NCBI GenBank assembly: GCA_947624975.1
Contig: CANQMP010000016.1
Coordinates: 1 to 39,236 of the forward strand
DNA: 39,236 nucleotides
Source of the DNA: Candidatus Gastranaerophilales bacterium
GTDB lineage: Bacteria; Cyanobacteriota; Vampirovibrionia; Gastranaerophilales; Gastranaerophilaceae
Direction: 5' to 3'
Shown here: positions 34,094 through 39,236 of the stretch, piece by piece
How positions within the stretch are numbered: position 1 is the first letter of the stretch
How the letters are laid out: each line of letters begins with the position of its first letter
The notes under the pieces: model-generated
Seen by the model: the letters and a program-made list of their open reading frames with translations, nothing else
Databases searched by the model: none
What the model was told of the DNA's origin: nothing
Position numbers and translations under genes: made by a program

Positions 34094-34753
34094 ATGCAGG
34101 CACGCAGAGCATCAAGAGAATTAGCATTCATACTGTTTTCGCAGTTTGAAAAAACCATAACGAATTATTCAAAAGAGGATTTAGATGACATAATTCTAAA
34201 ATCCGTAAGGGTATTAACGGGAAATGCGAGTGATGAATTAAAAACGGCATTGGGTTCATTGATTTCCATGCGTGACACGATAGAGAATTACGAGGCTGAT
34301 TCAGAGGTAAATTTAAACCGGCCGATAGGTGCGGCAAATATTCCCGTACCGCTTCCGATGACGTCTGACATGACCTCAAGAATTAACGAGATGATAGACA
34401 TAGCGGAAAAATCGCTTTTGGCACTTGAGATTGCGGAATTTACCACACTGGATTCGCAAAACGAAGTTAAACAATATGCGATAGAAATTGCGGAATATTT
34501 TCAGAAGAACCGCAAAGAAATCGACGACATTATCCAAAAATATGCAAAAAATTGGGATTTAGGGCGTTTGGTAAAAATGGACAAAGACATATTGCGTATC
34601 GCCCTTGTAGAGCTTTTATACATAAAAGATGCGCCGATGAAAGTTGTTGTGGATGAGGCTTTAGAGCTTGCGAAAAAATATTCGACCGATGACAGTTCAT
34701 CATTTATCAACGGAATTTTGGCAAAAGTCATTGTTGACTACGGCGTAAATTAG
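34094..34753 (+). CDS. nusB: Transcription antitermination factor NusB
   Basis: NusB works with NusE at boxA in rRNA antitermination. The 219-residue product has the N-terminal R-R-A-S-R-E-L-A-F-I-L-F-S-Q-F and the C-terminal helix bundle with N-W-D-L-G-R-L-V-K-M-D-K-D-I-L-R-I-A-L-V-E-L-L-Y, V-V-V-D-E-A-L-E-L-A-K-K-Y-S and F-I-N-G-I-L-A-K-V. It is about 75 residues longer than E. coli NusB, with an insertion near 25-110, as in cyanobacterial NusB. The start at 34094 follows AGAGGT; an upstream in-frame start lies inside the sepF terminator. Its stop overlaps that of the next gene. Confidence 0.9.
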   Translation: MQARRASRELAFILFSQFEKTITNYSKEDLDDIILKSVRVLTGNASDELKTALGSLISMRDTIENYEADSEVNLNRPIGAANIPVPLPMTSDMTSRINEMIDIAEKSLLALEIAEFTTLDSQNEVKQYAIEIAEYFQKNRKEIDDIIQKYAKNWDLGRLVKMDKDILRIALVELLYIKDAPMKVVVDEALELAKKYSTDDSSSFINGILAKVIVDYGVN

Positions 34754-34968
34754 TCTTTTTTCTTTTCCCGAATAACGAGTTCATAGCCCAGAAAATCAAG
34801 TATTTCCTGAACCGTTTCAAATCTAATTCTTTTTCTGTTAACGGAATCGGACAAACCGCTGTCTTTGGGAATGTCGTAACCCTTATCACGAAGAATTTTG
34901 GCGACTTTTCTCATCGAATAGCCTTTTCTGAGTAAGCAAATAACCAATTCTTCTTTTAAATTTATCAT
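34750..34968 (-). CDS. Small HTH-like regulator, copy 1 of a tandem pair
   Basis: The 72-residue product has a helix-turn-helix-like stretch, L-L-R-K-G-Y-S-M-R-K-V-A-K-I-L-R-D-K-G, then R-I-R-F-E-T-V-Q-E-I-L-D-F-L-G-Y-E-L-V-I-R-E-K, the arrangement seen in short XRE-like proteins. It is about two thirds identical to the neighbouring 71-residue copy, from which it is separated by 6 bp, so it arose by tandem duplication. The 3' ends of the two genes match nearly base for base. It is presumably co-transcribed with copy 2. DNA binding is inferred only. Confidence 0.7.
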   Translation of the reverse strand: MINLKEELVICLLRKGYSMRKVAKILRDKGYDIPKDSGLSDSVNRKRIRFETVQEILDFLGYELVIREKKKD

Positions 34969-34974
34969 AATGTA

Positions 34975-35190
34975 TTAGTTTTTCTTTTCCCGAATTACAA
35001 GCTCGTAGCCCAGAAAATCAAGTATTTCCTGAATAACGTTAAAACGGACTCTGTTTCTGGTGAATTGCACGGATAAAGCACTTGAACAAGGGATATCAGA
35101 GCCTTTTTCTTTGAGAATTCTAATGATTTTTCTCATTGAATACCCTTTTCTCAATAAACAAATTCCGATTTCTTCTTTAATATTTAGCAT
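34975..35190 (-). CDS. Small HTH-like regulator, copy 2 of a tandem pair
   Basis: The 71-residue paralogue has L-L-R-K-G-Y-S-M-R-K-I-I-R-I-L-K-E-K-G-S-D-I-P and the same R-V-R-F-N-V-I-Q-E-I-L-D-F-L-G-Y-E-L-V-I-R-E-K tail. Differences cluster in the middle (residues about 30-46), where a recognition region could lie. It is the first gene of the minus-strand pair; the palindromes at 35192-35211 and 35234-35264 lie directly upstream, consistent with autoregulation. No clear Shine-Dalgarno sequence precedes the ATG at 35190. Confidence 0.7.
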   Translation of the reverse strand: MLNIKEEIGICLLRKGYSMRKIIRILKEKGSDIPCSSALSVQFTRNRVRFNVIQEILDFLGYELVIREKKN

Positions 35191-35191
35191 A

Positions 35192-35211
35192 ATAGTAGTT
35201 TAACCTACTAT
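35192..35211. promoter_or_regulatory. Palindrome 1 in the mini-regulator control region
   Basis: ATAGTAG / CTACTAT arms (7 bp each) around TTTAAC, immediately next to the start of copy 2. It overlaps a TATAGT that could be the minus-strand -10. It looks like an operator. Confidence 0.6.
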
Positions 35212-35219
35212 AAAATTTA

Positions 35220-35248
35220 TTGACAAATATTTGTACTAATGCTATTTT
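35220..35248 (+). promoter_or_regulatory. Divergent promoter overlapping the large palindrome
   Basis: TTGACA (35220-35225), 17-bp spacer, TATTTT (35243-35248). The -10 lies inside the left arm of the 15-bp inverted repeat at 35234-35264, so a bound repressor would block it. Confidence 0.6.
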
Positions 35249-35264
35249 TAAAATAGCATTAGTA
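35234..35264. promoter_or_regulatory. 31-bp near-perfect palindrome, probable operator
   Basis: Left arm TACTAATGCTATTTT (35234-35248) is perfectly complementary to the right arm AAAATAGCATTAGTA (35250-35264) around a single T. No T run follows, and it sits on the promoter between divergent genes, so a protein-binding operator is more likely than a terminator. Confidence 0.75.
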
Positions 35265-35288
35265 TCTATTTGATAGCAAAAATTAAGA

Positions 35289-35498
35289 ATGAGAAACACT
35301 AATAAATTATTACAACCATCCATCAACGACTTTGATGAAAATGAAGATATAATCCTTCCTAATTCCTATTTTGGCGAATTAATCTACATTGCATTTTGCG
35401 TTCTCGACATCATTAAAAACAAAAATAACAGAACAGAAAAATTTAATAATTTGAAAAGACAAATAACCCTCCACAGAAAATGGATGAAACTAAAATAA
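35289..35498 (+). CDS. Small hypothetical protein, 69 residues
   Basis: The product M-R-N-T-N-K-L-L-Q-P-S-I-N-D-F-D-E-N-E-D starts acidic, has one hydrophobic stretch (Y-F-G-E-L-I-Y-I-A-F-C-V-L-D-I-I, about 27-42) and a basic tail. Its promoter contains the large palindrome and it is divergent from the regulator pair, so it is probably controlled by them. The family is unknown. The ribosome site is weak (TTAAGA). The ftsY promoter lies in its last codons. Confidence 0.5.
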   Translation: MRNTNKLLQPSINDFDENEDIILPNSYFGELIYIAFCVLDIIKNKNNRTEKFNNLKRQITLHRKWMKLK

Positions 35499-35512
35499 TT
35501 TTATGTTATCAT
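35484..35512 (+). promoter_or_regulatory. Promoter of ftsY, leaderless geometry
   Basis: ATGAAA (35484-35489), 17-bp spacer, TATCAT (35507-35512), six bases, ATG 35519. There is no Shine-Dalgarno sequence. Confidence 0.5.
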
Positions 35513-35518
35513 CAGTGT

Positions 35519-36430
35519 ATGTTCGGATTTTTTAAAGACAAATTTGAAAATTTAAAGGAAACCGTTTCAAACACGGCACAGGCACTTGTCGGAAATGTTG
35601 TTAAAAATGTTGAAAATGAGGAGGAATTTTCTGAATTCGTGCTTGACGATATGGAAGATACTCTTATCAGTGCGGATTTAGGGGTAAATTATGCGGTCGA
35701 ACTCGTTGATAAACTGCGTTCTCAAACCAAAATTAAACCTGCAGAAGTTAAGCAGTATTTGAAAGACGAGTTTTTAAAAGTCCTGAAAGATGCGGGAAGC
35801 ACGGAATTGAATTATCAAGACGGCTTAAATATATACTTTATAACGGGGGTTAACGGAGCGGGAAAAACTACTCTGATAGCAAAACTTGCCCATAAATTCA
35901 AACAGAGCGGGAAAAAAGTTTTGATAGCGGCGGCGGATACTTTTCGTGCGGCGGCGGAAGAACAGCTTGATATTTGGTCAAGGCGTGCAGGTGCGGATAT
36001 TGTAAGGAGAGATAAAGCCGATGCCGCATCAGTCGTTTATGAGGCGATAGAAAAAGCCGAAAAAGAAGATTATGACGTTTTACTTGTCGATACGGCTGGC
36101 CGTTTGCAGAACAAATTCAACCTTATGGAAGAACTTTCCAAAATAAAATCGGTGATAGACAAAAAAGCACCTGACAAATTGCGTGAAAGTATTTTGGTTT
36201 TAGATGCAAATACGGGTCAAAACGGTTTACAGCAGGCGAAAGTTTTTTCAGATTCCGTTAATCTCACTTGTGCGGCACTCACAAAACTTGACGGTTCCGC
36301 AAAAGGGGCGATAATTTTAGCTGTTGCAAAAGAGATGAAACTTCCCGTAAAACTGGTCGGTATCGGCGAAAAAATGGAAGATTTAAAAAATTTCGATGCA
36401 GAAGAATTTATTAAGGCGATTTTTGAATGA
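35519..36430 (+). CDS. ftsY: Signal recognition particle receptor FtsY
   Basis: FtsY is the GTPase receptor that docks SRP-ribosome complexes at the membrane. The 303-residue product starts M-F-G-F-F-K-D-K-F-E, an amphipathic membrane-targeting helix, and goes straight into the helical N domain without the long acidic A domain of E. coli. The G domain has the P-loop G-V-N-G-A-G-K-T-T (110-118), D-T-F-R-A-A-A-E-E-Q-L, L-V-D-T-A-G-R, T-K-L-D-G-S-A-K-G and G-I-G-E-K-M-E-D-L. A longer in-frame start at 35480 is rejected because it lies on the promoter. The stop overlaps the next gene by 4 bp (ATGA). Confidence 0.95.
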   Translation: MFGFFKDKFENLKETVSNTAQALVGNVVKNVENEEEFSEFVLDDMEDTLISADLGVNYAVELVDKLRSQTKIKPAEVKQYLKDEFLKVLKDAGSTELNYQDGLNIYFITGVNGAGKTTLIAKLAHKFKQSGKKVLIAAADTFRAAAEEQLDIWSRRAGADIVRRDKADAASVVYEAIEKAEKEDYDVLLVDTAGRLQNKFNLMEELSKIKSVIDKKAPDKLRESILVLDANTGQNGLQQAKVFSDSVNLTCAALTKLDGSAKGAIILAVAKEMKLPVKLVGIGEKMEDLKNFDAEEFIKAIFE

Positions 36431-37065
36431 TAAAGAGTGCAAAAACGAAATTAGGCAATACGGTTGAGCTTGTGGGAAACCCGAAAGGTAAAGTTTTGAT
36501 AATAGGAGTTTTTCACGGCGACGAGCCGCAGGGAAAATTCCTGATAGATGAGTATACAGACAAATCGCACGGGCTTTTTATCCCCTGTTTAAACCCCGAC
36601 GGAATGCAAAACGGCACACGCACAAATTCTAACGGCGTTGATTTAAACAGAAATTTTCCGACAAAAAACTGGGGCAAAAATGAAGGAGAAAACGCAACCT
36701 GTGACGATAAAAGCACGGATTATTACGGCGGAACATCACCTGCAAGCGAGTTTGAAACAAAATTTCTTATTGAAGTCATTGATGAATACAACCCGAAACT
36801 TATTCTCACGCTGCATTCGCCCTACAAAGTCGTGAACTTCGACGGCCCTGCAAGAGATATTGCACAAGGCATTTCAGAAATCATCAATTATCCTGTTGAA
36901 GAAAGTATCGGCTATCCGACACCCGGAAGTTTTGGGACTTGGGCGGGAATTGAACGTCAAATCCCCGTGATTACGCTTGAACTTGACGAACAATGTACCG
37001 TTGAGGATTTACTCATGCCCGTTCATAGGGTTTTTGATTATGTTATAAAGTCTTTTTCGCAATAA
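36427..37065 (+). CDS. M14-type zinc carboxypeptidase, MpaA-like murein peptide amidase
   Basis: The 212-residue product has the M14 zinc motif H-G-D-E-P-Q-G (His34 and Glu37), N-P-D-G-M-Q-N-G-T-R-T-N-S-N-G-V-D-L-N-R-N-F-P, the third ligand in L-T-L-H-S-P, and the catalytic-end V-I-T-L-E-L-D-E. This is the compact MpaA arrangement, an enzyme that removes meso-diaminopimelate from murein tripeptide during recycling. There is no signal peptide, in accord with a cytosolic recycling role. A succinylglutamate desuccinylase-like function is a less likely alternative. Translation is coupled to ftsY by ATGA overlap. Confidence 0.78.
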   Translation: MIKSAKTKLGNTVELVGNPKGKVLIIGVFHGDEPQGKFLIDEYTDKSHGLFIPCLNPDGMQNGTRTNSNGVDLNRNFPTKNWGKNEGENATCDDKSTDYYGGTSPASEFETKFLIEVIDEYNPKLILTLHSPYKVVNFDGPARDIAQGISEIINYPVEESIGYPTPGSFGTWAGIERQIPVITLELDEQCTVEDLLMPVHRVFDYVIKSFSQ

Positions 37066-37101
37066 ACATGTTTGTTGTAAAATTTAAAAAAGAGGGAAAA
37101 A

Positions 37102-38475
37102 ATGAAATTACATAATTCTTACACAAATCAGGTTGAAGATTTTACACCTATAGACGGAAACAAGGTTAAAATGTACGTTTGCGGTCCGACGGTTTACGAT
37201 TACGCACACCTCGGGCATGCCAGATGTTATATTACGTGGGATGTTTTATACAGGTACTTGAAATTCAGGGGTTATGACGTCACATATTGCCGTAACGTAA
37301 CCGATGTGGACGATAAAATCCTTAAAAAAGCCGAAACGGAAGGCAAAACGCCCGAAGAAGTTTCACAATACTGGTATAAGCAGTTTTCTGCTTCAATGCA
37401 GGCACTTAACACCTTAAAACCTGATATAGAACCTTTTGCAACAAAGACTTTAGGCGAAATGATATCTATTGTGAAGGATTTGGTGAATAAAGGTTACGCT
37501 TACGAATCAAACGGTGACGTTTATTTCAGGGTGAAAAAATTCCCTAAATACGGCTATCTTTCCAAACAGCCGATAGACAGCCTTGAAAGCGGTGCAAGAA
37601 TTGAAGTTGGCGAACATAAAGAAGACCCGTTGGATTTTGCACTATGGAAAAAAGATGAAAAATTCGGTTACAAATCCCCGTGGGGTGTCGGACGCCCCGG
37701 ATGGCATATTGAATGTTCGGCGATGAGCAGAAAACATCTCGGCAAAACAATCGACATCCACGCAGGCGGAGCGGATTTGATTTTTCCGCACCACGAAAAC
37801 GAAATTGCACAGTCAGAGTGTGCAAACGGATGCAAATTCGTCAATTACTGGCTTCACAACGGTTTTGTAACAATTAATAAGGAAAAAATGTCAAAATCTT
37901 TGGGCAATTTCTTAACCATAGACGAACTTTTGAAAAAATATGACAGTAATACGATAAGATTTTTCATACTCACAAACCATTACAGAATGCCTGTAGAGTT
38001 TTCCGATGATGCTTTAGCGTCTGCACAAGCGGGAGTTAAGCGCATGCTGAACGCAAAACGCACACAGATAAACGAAAACCTCGACATTACAAAAAGCAAA
38101 GAGTATGAAGAATTTGTATCCGCAATGGATGACGATTTAAACACCTCAAAAGCACTTGCTGTCTTGTTTGAGCTGACTAACAAGGCAAACAAAGATGATA
38201 AAGACGCGTTTACGATACTTTACAAGCTCGCAACGACTTTAGGGTTTACGTTTGACAAACCCACGTTGAGCGAAGATGAGCTGAATGCGGCAGTTAAGCA
38301 TGTTTCGGAAAAGTTAGGCAGGGAATTTTCATCAATGGCTGATTTAATCGCATACCGCAAAGAGGCTCGCGAGGCTAAAAATTGGGAAATTGCTGATAAA
38401 ATCCGACTTGCACTCGATGAAGTTAATATTGTTTTAAAAGACTCAAAAGACGGCACAATTTGGGAAACGAAATAA
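37102..38475 (+). CDS. cysS: Cysteinyl-tRNA synthetase
   Basis: CysRS charges tRNA-Cys. The 457-residue class I enzyme has the HIGH equivalent H-L-G-H (36-39) in [12 protein letters not shown], zinc ligands Cys27, Cys205, His230 and Glu234 (C-S-A-M-S, P-H-H-E-N-E), and K-M-S-K-S (262-266) in [11 protein letters not shown]. The C-terminal DALR domain is complete. A GAGGG box precedes the ATG. Repeat island C begins at once after the stop. Confidence 0.97.
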   Translation: MKLHNSYTNQVEDFTPIDGNKVKMYVCGPTVYDYAHLGHARCYITWDVLYRYLKFRGYDVTYCRNVTDVDDKILKKAETEGKTPEEVSQYWYKQFSASMQALNTLKPDIEPFATKTLGEMISIVKDLVNKGYAYESNGDVYFRVKKFPKYGYLSKQPIDSLESGARIEVGEHKEDPLDFALWKKDEKFGYKSPWGVGRPGWHIECSAMSRKHLGKTIDIHAGGADLIFPHHENEIAQSECANGCKFVNYWLHNGFVTINKEKMSKSLGNFLTIDELLKKYDSNTIRFFILTNHYRMPVEFSDDALASAQAGVKRMLNAKRTQINENLDITKSKEYEEFVSAMDDDLNTSKALAVLFELTNKANKDDKDAFTILYKLATTLGFTFDKPTLSEDELNAAVKHVSEKLGREFSSMADLIAYRKEAREAKNWEIADKIRLALDEVNIVLKDSKDGTIWETK

Positions 38476-38866
38476 ACAATATCATTCCGAATGCCGTAAT
38501 CTTTTCCCCCTCTATTTTTAAGGGAAGCGGCATGTGTGGGTTGAATTCTCACATGAAACTTTAAAATCCTACGTTATTGCGAGCGAATGCCCCAGCCTAT
38601 TATTAGCACGCAGTGCGGAAAATAGCTCCCTCCCTTTTCAAGGGAAGGGAGGGCTGGGGAGGGTTAATTCCCTCTCCCCCTGCGGGAGAGGGCTAGGGTG
38701 AGGGGTCATATATTATAATAAAAATGTAAGTTGGGGTTTTACCCCAACAAAAACTGCACCCCATCTGTCCTCCGGACATCTTCCCCATCTGGGGAAGATA
38801 TGTAAAGTCCCTTAAATATAAATTTAGGGTAATAGAAAAGTTCCCTCCCATTATGGACTCTGCCGA

Positions 38867-38934
38867 GCAAAACGATTAAGTATCGTTTTGCGAGAGGGAA
38901 ATTTCTTAATGAGCATGCGAATTTAGAAATTTCG
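38867..38934. repeat. Compound palindrome module (reverse of 19698-19766)
   Basis: Stem GCAAAACGAT/ATCGTTTTGC with loop TAAGT (38867-38891), followed by GAAATTTCT...GCATGC...AGAAATTTC (38899-38934). The flanks ACTCTGCCGA and GAGAGGGAAATTT are shared with the island B copy read in reverse; only the stem sequence differs, and it differs on both arms. Confidence 0.85.
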
Positions 38935-39201
38935 GTTAGGGTGGGGTGCAATTATTCTGGTGCTTTAGCACCCGAAACGGTCTTTTCACTTTTCACTTTT
39001 TAAAAATTTGTTGGGGTGGAACCCCCCAACTTACAGTTTAATTCCCTCTCCCCGTCGAATTGACCTTCGTGCGGGAGAGGGCTGGGGCGCAATTATTCCC
39101 CTCCCTTTTCAAGGGAGGGCTGGGGAGGGTTAATTCCCTCTCCCCCTGCGGGAGAGGGTTAGGGTGAGGGGTCCACTCCCTCCCATTATGGACTCTGCCG
39201 A

Positions 39202-39226
39202 GCAAAACGATTAAGTATCGTTTTGC
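39202..39226. repeat. Third copy of the GCAAAACGAT hairpin
   Basis: It is identical to 38867-38891, stem and loop, and in the same orientation; the window ends ten bases later inside the same module. Confidence 0.85.
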
Positions 39227-39236
39227 GAGAGGGAAA

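Larger units (their letters stand above)
38476..39236. repeat. Repeat island C: GC-rich hairpin mosaic
   Basis: The rest of the window after cysS is repeat DNA with no gene. A block of about 75 bp (CCCTTTTCAAGGGA...GGGTGAGGGGTC) occurs directly repeated at 38633-38706 and 39100-39171. A second block, CATTATGGACTCTGCC-hairpin-GCGAGAGGGAAA, occurs at 38849-38901 and again at 39184-39236, where the window ends. GTTGGGG hairpins lie at 38730-38748 and 39010-39030. Many modules are inverted relative to islands A and B, for example ATTGCGAGCGAATGCC at 38577 and GTCGAATTGACCTTC near 39055. Confidence 0.85.

Noticed and set aside
35234-35264. Rho-independent terminator
   Set aside because: The palindrome lies between divergent promoters, overlaps a -10 box and has no adequate T run past the stem.

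Overview
The window reads as chromosomal DNA of a low-to-middling GC bacterium of the Vampirovibrionia/Melainabacteria group, most likely an intestinal Gastranaerophilales-type organism. This is inferred from gene content, not from a marker RNA. The supporting signs are several prepilin-like proteins with the 'FTLAEVLITL-IIGVVAA' N-terminus, a cyanobacterial-style (RpaB-like) response regulator, a long NusB of cyanobacterial type, SepF next to YggS, and dispersed GC-rich hairpin repeats in an otherwise AT-rich sequence. No tRNA, rRNA, CRISPR array, transposase or phage gene was seen.

Layout. 1-219 is the tail of a pilin-like gene. 220-870 is repeat island A, with a 196-bp tandem repeat. 1022-6897 is a flagellar/type III export operon (fliE, fliF, a divergent fliG-like gene, fliH, flhA; no fliI), facing a signal-peptide-less lytic transglycosylase. 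8122-11171 holds yidD, an OmpR-family regulator and sensor kinase pair, and tadA. 11168-13934 has two pilin-like genes, one apparently switched off by a 10-base poly-C tract, a TIGR02757-type gene and a small XRE regulator. 13941-19554 carries a degenerate-motif GGDEF protein, rimI-bioY, a mannose-1-phosphate guanylyltransferase and a large Slt. 19555-20045 is repeat island B. 20118-25543 has a hypothetical protein, a GH57 glycosidase, an AGCS symporter and a TPR protein. 25660-29936 has pyruvate phosphate dikinase and lysS. 29997-32426 is a large unknown membrane protein. 32783-34753 is yggS, sepF and nusB. 34750-35498 is a pair of tandem duplicated mini-regulators with palindromic operators and a divergent small ORF. 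35519-38475 is ftsY, an M14 amidase-like peptidase and cysS. 38476-39236 is repeat island C, in the opposite orientation to parts of A and B.

Functional threads. Envelope and surface biology is prominent: flagellar export, pilin-like proteins, two transglycosylases, a peptidoglycan peptide amidase-like enzyme, SepF and FtsY. Glycan and central carbon metabolism is represented by GH57, ManC and PPDK. Several genes lack a Shine-Dalgarno sequence and have a -10 box ending about 6 nt before the ATG, which points to leaderless transcripts. The most unusual signals are the poly-C contingency tract in a pilin-like gene, repeat-island hairpins whose stems change on both arms together, and the duplicated mini-regulator locus.
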